A stretch of 63,313 nucleotides of DNA, taken from Candidatus Zixiibacteriota bacterium (lineage in GTDB: Bacteria; Zixibacteria; MSB-5A5; GN15; FEB-12). The notes below the pieces were generated by a model that saw nothing but the letters and a program-made list of their open reading frames with translations, made no database searches and had not been told where the DNA came from. The position numbers and the translations under genes are program-made. The stretch is from the NCBI GenBank assembly GCA_040753875.1, contig JBFMDV010000024.1, positions 79,970 through 143,282 on the forward strand, read 5' to 3'. Positions within the stretch are counted from its first letter, which is position 1; each line of letters starts with the position of its first letter. Below are positions 35,393 to 44,527 of this stretch, piece after piece.

Positions 35393-35881
35393 ATGAGCGC
35401 TGGCGCTTATCTTCTGGCCCGCTTCACCGACCCGGAACAGTTGCTCCCGGCCGTCAAGCTGCTCGACAGCCTGCAACCGATAATTCGTTGGGATGCGGTT
35501 GATGGTCACGTCCACCTCGTCATCAAAACGAAACCTGCTGCTACGCCTGATGCCATCAAGTCTCTCATCGGTTTGGACGAACTCCTGCGCTACGACATTG
35601 TCGATAACGGCGACACCGGTGCGATCTTTGATCCCAGTCTGTCGTATGCGTACGTGTTCATCGAAGCTGAGGCTTGTCGCAGGGAATCGGTCCGCGAGTC
35701 GATTGCCGCCCTGTCTGAAACACACTTCTGTTCCGCTACGACCGGCGGCTGCGATGTGGTGGCGGTAATACGAGGACCGCGATTCAGCGCCGTCGAAAAC
35801 ACCATCGCCGAGAAAATACGCTCGCTGGAGGGCGTGTTACGGCTCAAACATGACCGCATCATCGACCTGAGGCAACTCTAA
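35393..35881 (+). CDS. Tandem Lrp/AsnC ligand-binding (RAM) domains without HTH
   Basis: 162 residues; GAGGAA at 35381-35386 supports the start. Two ~75-residue alpha/beta units of the Lrp/AsnC C-terminal (RAM) type are seen: AGAYLLARFTDPEQLLPAVKLL...VHLVIKTKP..., then YAYVFIEAEACRRESVRESIAAL...CDVVAVIRGPRFSAVENTIAEKI. There is no DNA-binding domain. Related stand-alone domains bind small ligands such as amino acids. Being first in this operon, 11 bases before the NuoE-like gene, it may be an allosteric or assembly partner. This role is inferred from position only. Confidence 0.75.
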   Translation: MSAGAYLLARFTDPEQLLPAVKLLDSLQPIIRWDAVDGHVHLVIKTKPAATPDAIKSLIGLDELLRYDIVDNGDTGAIFDPSLSYAYVFIEAEACRRESVRESIAALSETHFCSATTGGCDVVAVIRGPRFSAVENTIAEKIRSLEGVLRLKHDRIIDLRQL

Positions 35882-35892
35882 GAGGACACGCC

Positions 35893-36399
35893 ATGTCAGA
35901 TACCTCCACCGAATTCAAACCGTTCAACGTCGATCTGTGGAAATTCGACGGTCACGCCGGTGCGCTCATCCCCCTCCTGCAGTCGGCTCAGGACACTTAC
36001 GGCTTTGTCTCTGAAAAGGCCATCGATTATATCAGCCACGTCACCGGAGTTCCAGCCGCGGATATATATGGTGTGGTCACGTTCTACGCTCAGTTCCGCA
36101 CCAAGCCGCTCGGGAAAAACGTCATCAAAGTCTGCAACGGTACCGCCTGCCATGTCAACGGCGCCAAGGAAGTATATGCCACCATACAGGACGAGTTGGG
36201 GCTGAACTATGACGACACCTCCGATGACGGTAATTTCAGCTTGCTGTCCGTGGCGTGCATCGGCTGCTGTTCGCTGGCGCCATGCATTACGATCAACAGC
36301 GAGACCTTCGGCCGTTTGAACTCCGCCAAGCTCCGCAAGGTGCTTCGCGATTACAAACACAAGGCGCGCCAGGCCCGGAAAGCAGAGGTCGAAGCTTAA
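35893..36399 (+). CDS. NuoE-like [2Fe-2S] subunit (StnC-like)
   Basis: 168 residues; AGAGGA precedes the ATG. A thioredoxin-like ferredoxin with ligands in VCNGTACHVNGAKE and VACIGCCSLAPCITIN. IDYISHVTGVPAADIYGVVTFYAQF is the usual N-terminal helix bundle. It pairs with the NuoF-like subunit that follows after two bases. Together with the fused third subunit this forms the three-gene set of HydABC/Stn-type complexes. Confidence 0.92.
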   Translation: MSDTSTEFKPFNVDLWKFDGHAGALIPLLQSAQDTYGFVSEKAIDYISHVTGVPAADIYGVVTFYAQFRTKPLGKNVIKVCNGTACHVNGAKEVYATIQDELGLNYDDTSDDGNFSLLSVACIGCCSLAPCITINSETFGRLNSAKLRKVLRDYKHKARQARKAEVEA

Positions 36400-36401
36400 T
36401 C

Positions 36402-38159
36402 ATGAAGACAGTGACGATCGGGCTTGGCACCTGCGGCATATCGGCCGGCGGCGAAAAAGTATACAGGGCGTTTCAGGATGAACTCCGCGAACGGCCCGGC
36501 GCGTTCGAGCTCAAAGAGACCGGCTGTATCGGCATGTGTTATCGCGAAGTGCTGGTGGAGATCTCAAACGGCAACGGCATTCGCCGGCTGTACGGCGAAG
36601 TCTCGCCGGATCGTGTGGGGCGGATAGTCGAAGAAGACGTACTGAAAGACCAGAGCATCGATGAATGGCTGGTCCGCGGCAAGGACCGCGAAAAAGGATT
36701 CTTCGAAAACCAAGTCCGGATCGTACTGCGCAACTGCGGCCATATCGATCCGGGGTCGATCGATGAATACATCGCCAAAGGCGGCTACACCGCTCTGGGA
36801 AAAGTTCTGAAGGGAATGACACCCGAACAGGTCATAAACGAAGTCATCACATCCGGCCTGCGCGGCCGTGGCGGTGGTGGGTTCCCTACCGGCACCAAAT
36901 GGAAATTGACGCGCGGTAATGCCGGCGATAAGAAATATATCATCTGCAATGCTGACGAGGGCGACCCGGGCGCCTTTATGGACCGTTCCGTTTTGGAGAG
37001 CGATCCGCATTCGGTGCTAGAGGGAATGATCATCGCCGGCTTTGCGATCGGCTCCGACGAGGCGTACATCTACTGCCGCGCGGAGTATCCGAAAGCAGTG
37101 GCACGGCTTCGCCAGGCAATCGCCAAGGCACAAGCCCGTGGGTTCCTCGGTGAGAAAATACTCGGCTCGAATTTCACCTTCACGATCCGCATTAAAGAAG
37201 GGGCCGGCGCGTTCGTCTGTGGCGAAGAAACGGCGCTGATCGCCTCAATTGAGGGGCGTCGCGGCATGCCACGTTTCCGTCCCCCCTTCCCGGCGCAGGC
37301 CGGCCTCTGGGGGAAACCGACCAACATTAACAACGTCGAAACATTCGCTAACATCCCGTGGATAATCCTGAACGGCGGCGCAGCGTTCGCCGCCTATGGC
37401 ACCAACGATTCCAAGGGGACCAAAGTGTTCGCCATGGCCGGCAAGGTCAAGCGGACCGGTTTGGTCGAGGTTCCGATGGGAATCACCATCAACTCGATCA
37501 TCTTCGATATCTGCGGCGGTATCGTCAACGACCGCAAGTTCAAGGCCGTGCAGATGGGCGGGCCATCGGGCGGCTGTATCCCGGCCGCCATGTGCGAACT
37601 GCCGATTGACTACCAGCAGATCAACAAGACCGGCGCTATCATGGGCTCCGGCGGGTTGATCGTGATGGACGAAACCACCTGCATGGTGGATGTCGCCAAA
37701 TTCTTTCTGACGTTCACCCAGGCGGAATCATGCGGCAAATGTACGTTCTGCCGTATTGGCACCAAGCGGATGCTGGAGATCCTTGACCGCATTACCATGG
37801 GCAAGGGGACACTTGAAGACCTGGACAATTTGTCCGAACTGAGCGATCAGGTAAAGTCGGCATCTCTTTGCGGACTTGGCCAGACCGCCCCCAATCCGGT
37901 GGTGACCACACTCAAGTATTTCCGCGATGAATACGTTGCACACATCGTCGACAAGAAATGCCCCGCGCATGTTTGCCCGGCCCTTCTGACGTACACGATT
38001 ACCGACAAGTGCACCGGCTGCACCGTCTGTGCGCGCGCCTGTCCAACTGAGGCGATCACCGGCGAGAAAAAGCAACTTCACGTGATCGACCAGGACAAGT
38101 GCATCAAATGCGGCAAATGCTTCACGGTTTGCCGTTTCGATTCGGTGGAGAAACTCTGA
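36402..38159 (+). CDS. NuoF-like FMN/NADH subunit (StnB/HydB-like)
   Basis: 585 residues from ATG 36402; the open frame runs back to 36255 but only inside the NuoE gene. The order is a thioredoxin-like [2Fe-2S] domain (GTCGISAGG, TGCIGMCY; residues ~5-85), the FMN/NADH core (GLRGRGGGGFPTGTKWK, NADEGDPGAFMDRSVLES, EGAGAFVCGEETALIAS), ESCGKCTFCRIGT, and two C-terminal [4Fe-4S] sites (CTGCTVCARACP, CIKCGKCFTVC). This architecture is diagnostic of bifurcating HydB-type subunits rather than complex I NuoF. Confidence 0.92.
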   Translation: MKTVTIGLGTCGISAGGEKVYRAFQDELRERPGAFELKETGCIGMCYREVLVEISNGNGIRRLYGEVSPDRVGRIVEEDVLKDQSIDEWLVRGKDREKGFFENQVRIVLRNCGHIDPGSIDEYIAKGGYTALGKVLKGMTPEQVINEVITSGLRGRGGGGFPTGTKWKLTRGNAGDKKYIICNADEGDPGAFMDRSVLESDPHSVLEGMIIAGFAIGSDEAYIYCRAEYPKAVARLRQAIAKAQARGFLGEKILGSNFTFTIRIKEGAGAFVCGEETALIASIEGRRGMPRFRPPFPAQAGLWGKPTNINNVETFANIPWIILNGGAAFAAYGTNDSKGTKVFAMAGKVKRTGLVEVPMGITINSIIFDICGGIVNDRKFKAVQMGGPSGGCIPAAMCELPIDYQQINKTGAIMGSGGLIVMDETTCMVDVAKFFLTFTQAESCGKCTFCRIGTKRMLEILDRITMGKGTLEDLDNLSELSDQVKSASLCGLGQTAPNPVVTTLKYFRDEYVAHIVDKKCPAHVCPALLTYTITDKCTGCTVCARACPTEAITGEKKQLHVIDQDKCIKCGKCFTVCRFDSVEKL

Positions 38160-38166
38160 GGACGAC

Positions 38167-41100
38167 ATGGCCAATCTGACAATAAATGGACGTACAATAA
38201 CCGCCTCGACGGACAAGACGATTCTGCAGGTTTGCCGCGAGCAGAAGATCGACAACATCCCAACCCTCTGTTACGATGACAAGCTCCCCCCGTTCGGATC
38301 CTGCTTCCTCTGTGTAGTGGAAGTAGAAGGGCAGTCTCGCCTCTTCCCCGCGTGCGCGACCAAGGTGACCGACGGGATGAAGGTACAAACCCGTTCGGAG
38401 AAAGTCACGCGCGCACGCAAGACCTGCCTCGAACTGCTGCTGTCCGATCACTATGCCGACTGCTTCGGTCCATGCCGCCTGAATTGCCCGGCCGATGTGG
38501 ATATCCAAGGGTACATGTCGCTCATCAACCTTGGGAAATTCAAAGAGGCGGTGGCGCTCATTAAGGAGAAGAATCCGCTGCCGTCGGTGTGCGGCCGCGT
38601 CTGCACCCGCAAATGCGAGGTGAACTGCCGACGATCGCTCATCGACGCCCCGGTAGGGATAGACTTCCTCAAGCGGTATGCCTCTGACCAGGATATGATT
38701 GGCCAGATGTGGACCCCCGAAGTGAAGCCGGACAACGGCGTACCAGTGGCCATTGTCGGGTCCGGCCCGGCCGGTCTGACCTGCGCGTATTACCTGGTTG
38801 CGGAGGGATACCGTCCCACCATTTTCGAAGCTCTCCCAAATCCCGGCGGGATGCTTCGTTACGGCATTCCGGAATACCGACTTCCCAAGGCAGTTCTGGA
38901 CAAAGAGATCAACTGGATTCTTGATCTCGGCGTCGAACTCAAGCTCAATTCGGCACTGGGCAAGGACTTCACTATCGACACTCTCTTCAAGCAGGGTTTC
39001 AAAGCCGTGTTTATCGGCCTGGGCGCTCAGATGGGCAAACCGATGCAGGTCGAGAACGAAGAGGCCGAAGGCGTACTTTCCGGCGTAGAGTTCCTGAAAC
39101 AGGTCCAAATGAAAACGAACCCGCCCGTCAATGGTAAAGTGGTAGTGGTCGGCGGCGGAAACACGGCAATTGATGCTGCCCGTACCTCGCTCAGACTGGG
39201 CGCGGATGAAGTTGTCCTCCTGTACCGTCGTACGCGCACCGAAATGCCCGCCAATCAGGTGGAGATCGAGGCAGCCGAACACGAAGGTATCAAACTTGAG
39301 ATTTTGGCCGCCCCTGTGCGTGTGAACGTGAATGACGGCCGCATGAAGTCAATCGACTGTATCCGCATGGAACTTGGGGAGCCGGACGCCAGCGGACGTC
39401 GCCGCCCGGTGCCGCAAAAGGGGTCCGAATACACGCTGGAATGCGACTGGGTTATTTCTGCTATCGGCCAGGAGCCGAATCTCGATGGTGTCAAGAGTGA
39501 TGAGAAGATCAAGGTCACCAAGTGGCAGACCATAACGGCCAAGGATGGCACTTTCGACACCGACCGGCCCGGTGTCTTTGCCGGCGGCGACGTGGTCACC
39601 GGACCGGCCGACGCTATCGATGCCATCGCCGCAGGACGCATGGCGGCTCGCGCCATCGACAAGTATATCAAGACCGGCATTGTGGAGCCATTTGTTGACC
39701 GGTTTGAAAGCCGACGCGACAATTTCCACAAGATGACGGCGCAGGACCTGCCGGCTATCGAGCGAAGTGAACGACACTCGATTCCCGAACTGTCGGTAGC
39801 GGAGCGAATCAGGACCTTCGACGAGGTCGACCTTCCGTACGATGACCAGACCGCATTCGAGGAATCCCTTCGGTGCGCCGAATGCGGCTGCGACGTTGGC
39901 CTGGCCTGCCTTTTGCAGGATTACTGCACCGAATACGGCGTGGACCAGACCCGCTTCGTCGGCGATTACAATAAGTACAAAGTCGACTCGCGCCATCCGT
40001 TTGTCAAAATCGACTCGAACAAGTGCATCCGCTGCGGTCGCTGTGTCATGACCTGTGCCGAGATACTCAACGTCTCCGCCCTTGGATTCGTCAATCGCGG
40101 TTTCCGGACGATCGTCAAACCGGCTCTGGACAAGGCGCTCCACGAGACCAACTGCGTGTCATGCGGCAACTGCATCGACGTTTGTCCTACCGGGGCTTTG
40201 GTAGAGAAAATGCCGTTCCGGCGGTCGGGGCCTTGGAAAATGGAATCATCAAACAATATCTGCAACTACTGCTCCGTCGGCTGTAATATCACGCTCAAAG
40301 TCAAAACTCCGGATCTGTTCTATGTCGTCGGCGCTCCTCCTGAGCTTGGTCCGAACCGCGGAGAACTCTGCATCCGGGGACGATTCGGCTACCAGCATTA
40401 TCTCGACGGCAGCCGCAAGACAGTGCCGATGGTCCGTAAGGGAGGCAAGCTGGTTGAGACCAGTTGGCCTGACGCGTTAGCCGCGGTCAAGAAAGGACTC
40501 AACCGCATCCTCGAGGACCATACGCCGGATCAGGTAATGGTGTCTGCCTCTCCGAAAATGACCGATGAGGAGTTGTATCTGGCCGGTCGATTGGCCCGTG
40601 CGGCAATCGGCACCAATAACCTCGCTTCTTTCCATCATCTGGCTACCGAGGCCGATTACCACGCGCTTGACGACATGTTGGGAGCTACGTTGTCGACGGT
40701 CCGTGAGAAGGAGATCGAGAACGCCGACCTGTACCTGTTCCTCGGCGGCAACCCCACTATCGACAATCCGGTACTCGGCTGGCAAATGAAGCGCCGGATG
40801 CGCCACGGAACACAATCAGTCGTCATTAACTCCGCCGAAATAGACCTGACTGCCTACGCCACCGCATGGGCCGATGCCCGACGCGGCACAGCCACGCTGC
40901 TCCTGAACGGCGTTATCAGCGAGGTGATCCGTCAAGGGAAGGTCAACCAGGCGTTCATTACCGAACACACCACCAATTTCGATCAGATCATGGCTGCGGT
41001 CGGCAAGCACTCTCTCGATGAGATCGTGTCAATCACAGGAGTCGCCCGCGCGACAATTCTCAGCATGGTTGACTTGGTGTCCGACCCCGACAAGAAGGTG

Positions 41101-41898
41101 GTCGCATGGTACAATCTCGACAGCCGCATCGACCGGGCGACTGATGATCTCAAAGCCCTGGTCACACTGCTTATGGTGCTCGGCAAGATGGGTAACGGCT
41201 CCGGATTAGCACTCATGTCGAGCCAGTGCAATCATACCGGAACGCATCTGGCCGGATTCGATAATCGACTGCTGCCAGGCGGTGTCACTGTCGGCCATGA
41301 GAAGCTGCTTGCCGAGGTGGCGTCGCTCTGGCGAACTGACTTGAAAAGCTTCGTCAGTCAGACAAGCACCAACATCCCGCGTAAGATGCGCGAGGACAAG
41401 ATCCGCGCGGCACTCGTGTTCGGAGAAAACCCGTCGGCTTCTCCCGAATTCAACCCCTTCGTTGACAATCTGGAGTTCCTGGTAGTGGCCGACCTGTTCC
41501 TGACGGAAACGGCACAGATGTCCGATGTCTTCCTTCCCATGTCATCGTATTTGGAATCGGAAGGGCACCTCACCAACTGGTCAGGGCTCCGGCAATCAGT
41601 ATCGCCGATCAGTTCACCGCAGAATGGCGTGAGCAATGTCGACATGCTCAAGCAGCTTTCCGAGCTATTGGGGCACCATGTTGGGCTGGAGAATTTCGAT
41701 GAGCTGTCGAGCGAATTGGAATTTCTCTGCCGTCAATCCGGCGTCTGCGGCAAACTGGATTCCCGGTTCGCAACTTCCGACGGCAAGGCGCATTTTGTAA
41801 CGTATTCAGACCTTGTCTCACCGAGTAAAGCAGGCGTAGGAAGCGTTATCGAAATTGACTCCCGGATGGCCGACCGGATGAAGCTCATCCGGGCATGA
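38167..41898 (+). CDS. Fused ferredoxin / GltD-type NADPH module / NuoG-MopB subunit (StnA-like)
   Basis: 1243 residues. Residues 1-85 are a [2Fe-2S] ferredoxin (TLCYDDKLPPFGSCFLC). Residues ~95-185 form the GltD Fe-S domain (CFGPCRLNCPADVDIQGYM, CGRVCTRKCEVNC). Residues ~196-495 are the FAD/NADPH folds (AIVGSGPAGLTCAYYLVAEG; VVVVGGGNTAIDAARTSLRLG; GGDVVTGPADAIDAIAAGR). Residue ~570 on has CAECGCDVGLAC, then [4Fe-4S] sites CIRCGRCVMTC (~618) and CVSCGNCIDVCP. Residues ~695-1243 are a MopB fold (CNYCSVGC). The expected FDH catalytic Cys/Sec is absent (NLASFHHLATEADYHAL). It probably lets this complex exchange electrons among NADH, NADPH and ferredoxin, like Sporomusa-type Nfn. Confidence 0.82.
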   Translation: MANLTINGRTITASTDKTILQVCREQKIDNIPTLCYDDKLPPFGSCFLCVVEVEGQSRLFPACATKVTDGMKVQTRSEKVTRARKTCLELLLSDHYADCFGPCRLNCPADVDIQGYMSLINLGKFKEAVALIKEKNPLPSVCGRVCTRKCEVNCRRSLIDAPVGIDFLKRYASDQDMIGQMWTPEVKPDNGVPVAIVGSGPAGLTCAYYLVAEGYRPTIFEALPNPGGMLRYGIPEYRLPKAVLDKEINWILDLGVELKLNSALGKDFTIDTLFKQGFKAVFIGLGAQMGKPMQVENEEAEGVLSGVEFLKQVQMKTNPPVNGKVVVVGGGNTAIDAARTSLRLGADEVVLLYRRTRTEMPANQVEIEAAEHEGIKLEILAAPVRVNVNDGRMKSIDCIRMELGEPDASGRRRPVPQKGSEYTLECDWVISAIGQEPNLDGVKSDEKIKVTKWQTITAKDGTFDTDRPGVFAGGDVVTGPADAIDAIAAGRMAARAIDKYIKTGIVEPFVDRFESRRDNFHKMTAQDLPAIERSERHSIPELSVAERIRTFDEVDLPYDDQTAFEESLRCAECGCDVGLACLLQDYCTEYGVDQTRFVGDYNKYKVDSRHPFVKIDSNKCIRCGRCVMTCAEILNVSALGFVNRGFRTIVKPALDKALHETNCVSCGNCIDVCPTGALVEKMPFRRSGPWKMESSNNICNYCSVGCNITLKVKTPDLFYVVGAPPELGPNRGELCIRGRFGYQHYLDGSRKTVPMVRKGGKLVETSWPDALAAVKKGLNRILEDHTPDQVMVSASPKMTDEELYLAGRLARAAIGTNNLASFHHLATEADYHALDDMLGATLSTVREKEIENADLYLFLGGNPTIDNPVLGWQMKRRMRHGTQSVVINSAEIDLTAYATAWADARRGTATLLLNGVISEVIRQGKVNQAFITEHTTNFDQIMAAVGKHSLDEIVSITGVARATILSMVDLVSDPDKKVVAWYNLDSRIDRATDDLKALVTLLMVLGKMGNGSGLALMSSQCNHTGTHLAGFDNRLLPGGVTVGHEKLLAEVASLWRTDLKSFVSQTSTNIPRKMREDKIRAALVFGENPSASPEFNPFVDNLEFLVVADLFLTETAQMSDVFLPMSSYLESEGHLTNWSGLRQSVSPISSPQNGVSNVDMLKQLSELLGHHVGLENFDELSSELEFLCRQSGVCGKLDSRFATSDGKAHFVTYSDLVSPSKAGVGSVIEIDSRMADRMKLIRA

Positions 41899-41921
41899 TA
41901 CCCTTTACTATTGACCTATCG

Positions 41922-41956
41922 ACGGCCAGCTTGTTTTGAGCCGGCCGTTTTGTTTG
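41922..41956 (+). terminator. Terminator of the Stn-like operon
   Basis: ACGGCCAGCT (41922-41931) pairs with AGCCGGCCGT (41939-41948), ten positions with one mismatch, followed by TTTGTTTG. Confidence 0.75.
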
Positions 41957-41971
41957 TGTGAATATCACTTC

Positions 41972-42005
41972 TTATGATTATCTCATAACGCATTGTATCT
42001 CAATG
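41972..42005 (+). promoter_or_regulatory. Two tandem palindromes upstream of rocD
   Basis: TTATGA-N5-TCATAA (41972-41988) is followed two bases later by CATTG-N5-CAATG (41991-42005). The identical 5-base spacing and A/T-rich arms suggest a double operator. No clear -35/-10 pair is seen in the remaining ~170 bases up to rocD. Confidence 0.4.
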
Positions 42006-42182
42006 TGATAACAAGGCGACCACGGGCCACTGCTTTTGCCGGCGTCGTGCACTTTCGTGGATACAGTAAGGCACGTTCAGACTTCAAGCAGTTTCTTGTC
42101 TTTTCTGCCGAAGTATATTATCATTGAACGAGTTAAAACCCTCGAACGCCCGACTGAGACGGGCAGATTGGATAGATGAAAT

Positions 42183-43466
42183 ATGACCCAGACCAGCACC
42201 ATAAATAAGAGCACTTTCGGCTTCTCTCAGGTCCCCGACGACCAGATTTGTGATTTCGAACACAGCTTCGGAGCCAACCACTACGGCCGGCTCGACGTGG
42301 TCATTCGGAAGGCCGAAGGGGCCTGGCTGACGGGTATCGACGACACCAAGTATCTCGATTGCCTCGCCGCCTATTCCGCCGCCAATCCGGGACATCATCA
42401 CCCAAAGATCGTCCAGGCTATGGTGGAAGCACTTCAGGGGCACTACGGCTCGGTCATATCGAATGTCGTCTATACCGACTCGCTCGGTCTGTTCCTCAAG
42501 AAGGTCGCGACTCTGGTCCCGCAGCTCGGCCCGCGATTCGGCAACACCGGCAACAAGGTACTACCCAAGAACGGTGGCGTGGAATCGGTCGAAACGGCGA
42601 TCAAAGCTGCCCGCTATTTCGGATACAAGCACAAGGGGATCCCCGACGGCAAACAGGAGATTATTGTTTTCAATAATAACTTCCACGGTCGGATGATTAC
42701 TATCGTTTCGTTCTCCACGACACCAAAATACAAGGAAGGGTTTGGCCCGCTGACTCCCGGTTTCGTGTCGGTCAATTTTGGTGATCTGGCCGCGGTCGAG
42801 AAAGCCATCAACAAGAACACGTGCGCCATCCTGGTCGAGCCGATGCAGGGCGAGGGGGGCATGTACCAGCCCCCGGACGGATTCCTGAAAGGACTCCGCC
42901 AGTTGGCCGATAAGAACGATTTGCTGTTATTGTTCGACGAAATTCAGGTCGGACTCGGTCGCACCGGCAAGATGTTCTGTTTCGAGCACGAGAACGTCAT
43001 CCCGGACGGCATCATCCTTGGCAAAGCGATCGCCGGAGGATTAGTGCCGGTATCGGTTTTTGTCACCAATCGCGCAGTCATGGATATGGTATTCCAACCG
43101 GGGCGTGACGGTTCCACCTTCGGCGGCTATCCGCTCGCCTGCGTGGCCGGCTGCACGGCGCTCGATGTGATCGTCAATGACGATCTCCCGCAGCGCTCAG
43201 AGCGAATGGGAGCTATACTCAAAAAGAAGATCATGGATGTCGCCTCGCGTTCATCCCACATCAAAGAAGTACGCGGGCGCGGGCTGTTTATCGGAATTGA
43301 AGTCAACAACGGCGACGCCATGGCGTACTGCCGCAAGCTGCTTGAGATTGGCATGCTGGCCAACGACAGCCACGGCCACACGATCCGCATCTCTCCACCG
43401 CTCATTATCAACGAGCGCGAGGTCGACTACATAGTGGAGCGTCTCGAAAAAGTTCTGGTGAGTTAA
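42183..43466 (+). CDS. rocD: Ornithine-type class III aminotransferase
   Basis: 427 residues. A fold-type I PLP enzyme. The PLP Lys lies in GIILGKAIAGGLVPVS and the PLP-binding Asp in LLFDEIQVGLGRTG. The substrate region has LPKNGGVESVETAIKAARYF, resembling ornithine-oxo-acid aminotransferase (LPMNTGAEAVETAIK). RGRGLFIGIEV and STFGGYPLACVAG are also conserved. It probably converts ornithine and 2-oxoglutarate to glutamate semialdehyde and glutamate. Acetylornithine or other omega-amino-acid transaminase activity remains possible. Monocistronic. Confidence 0.85.
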   Translation: MTQTSTINKSTFGFSQVPDDQICDFEHSFGANHYGRLDVVIRKAEGAWLTGIDDTKYLDCLAAYSAANPGHHHPKIVQAMVEALQGHYGSVISNVVYTDSLGLFLKKVATLVPQLGPRFGNTGNKVLPKNGGVESVETAIKAARYFGYKHKGIPDGKQEIIVFNNNFHGRMITIVSFSTTPKYKEGFGPLTPGFVSVNFGDLAAVEKAINKNTCAILVEPMQGEGGMYQPPDGFLKGLRQLADKNDLLLLFDEIQVGLGRTGKMFCFEHENVIPDGIILGKAIAGGLVPVSVFVTNRAVMDMVFQPGRDGSTFGGYPLACVAGCTALDVIVNDDLPQRSERMGAILKKKIMDVASRSSHIKEVRGRGLFIGIEVNNGDAMAYCRKLLEIGMLANDSHGHTIRISPPLIINEREVDYIVERLEKVLVS

Positions 43467-43490
43467 GAAAACGGCTGGGAATCATCGTCC

Positions 43491-43530
43491 ACGGGCGGCG
43501 TGACTCGTTCACACCGCCCGTTTTCGTTTT
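43491..43530 (+). terminator. Terminator after rocD
   Basis: ACGGGCGGCGTG (43491-43502) pairs with CACACCGCCCGT (43510-43521), twelve positions with one mismatch and a 7-base loop, followed by TTTCGTTTT. It lies between convergent genes; only the plus strand has the T run. Confidence 0.85.
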
Positions 43531-43541
43531 GACCAGTCACT

Positions 43542-44459
43542 TTATGCAACTCCATCCTTTGCACCCTGACGCACCGACCCAAAGTAAATCGCCGCCAGTG
43601 TGATCAGCGCTCCAAACACCTGAACGGCTGTCAGAAACTCCCCAAACAGCAACACCCCCCAGACCATCGACAACGTCGGCTGGAGCAGGAGCGCCAGCCC
43701 AGCACGCGAGGCATCGAGCTTTGGCAACGAGCTTGAGATCGACAGCCAGCCGAGCGTCTGCGCGACTAACCCCGCACCAAATAAGCTGAGCCACGTGCGC
43801 GCGTCCGGCGGCAGAAACGTCGCACCCTCTATGGTCACCGATATACCGAGGAATAGTGCGGAAAAGGCCGAGGTCCACGCCATGAGCGTTATCATTGCCT
43901 TTAGATCCGGATGGTGTCCGACTTTCTTCAAACATATAATATAATTCGCATACGCCAGTCCACTGGCAATCCCCAGCACTATCCCGAGTACATAGCGCTC
44001 GGTGAATACTACCTCCGAGCTACCCAGTCCAACCAGGAGCCCGACGCCGACAAACGCGCTGATCGCTGCCACGAAAAACTTGAACGTCAATCTCTCCTTG
44101 AACACGAAATAACTCAGGATTGCGCTGGCGAACACCTGTGTATTCGAGAGTATCGTGGCCATACCGGAGCCGCAGTAAAAGATTGACCGAGTCCATAAGA
44201 ACATGTCGGCTGCGAACGTCAACCCAGCCAACGCCGAGAACAAGTAGATTGAGCGGGGAAGAGTTAGGGACTGCCGTTGCAGCCCAGCTATCCCAAACAA
44301 CAAACCGGCACCGATCACCAACCGCCAGAAGCCGATGGCAGTAGGGCCAATCTTGTCTGGCCCGATCAACTTCACGAAGACCGGCGCAAAGCTAATACAG
44401 GTCGCACCGAAAAGGATCAGCAATAATGCACGAAACACCGAATGAGAATGGCCGGCCAT
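43542..44459 (-). CDS. EamA/DMT-family transporter
   Basis: About 305 residues from ATG 44459; an in-frame TTG at 44495 is the alternative start. Ten hydrophobic segments in two EamA repeats are seen, for example ALLLILFGATCISFAPVFV, IGFWRLVIGAGLLFGIAGL, ATILSNTQVFASAILSYFVF and, in the second half, GLALLLQPTLSMVWGVLLFGE. The family exports metabolites or amino acids; the substrate cannot be predicted. It is convergent with rocD and monocistronic. Confidence 0.88.
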   Translation of the reverse strand: MAGHSHSVFRALLLILFGATCISFAPVFVKLIGPDKIGPTAIGFWRLVIGAGLLFGIAGLQRQSLTLPRSIYLFSALAGLTFAADMFLWTRSIFYCGSGMATILSNTQVFASAILSYFVFKERLTFKFFVAAISAFVGVGLLVGLGSSEVVFTERYVLGIVLGIASGLAYANYIICLKKVGHHPDLKAMITLMAWTSAFSALFLGISVTIEGATFLPPDARTWLSLFGAGLVAQTLGWLSISSSLPKLDASRAGLALLLQPTLSMVWGVLLFGEFLTAVQVFGALITLAAIYFGSVRQGAKDGVA

Positions 44460-44527
44460 GCCGCTAAGGATAACCTCAAACGGCCGGCCGGCCAATCACT
44501 ATTCACAAAAATGCGGCGGTGACTGCC

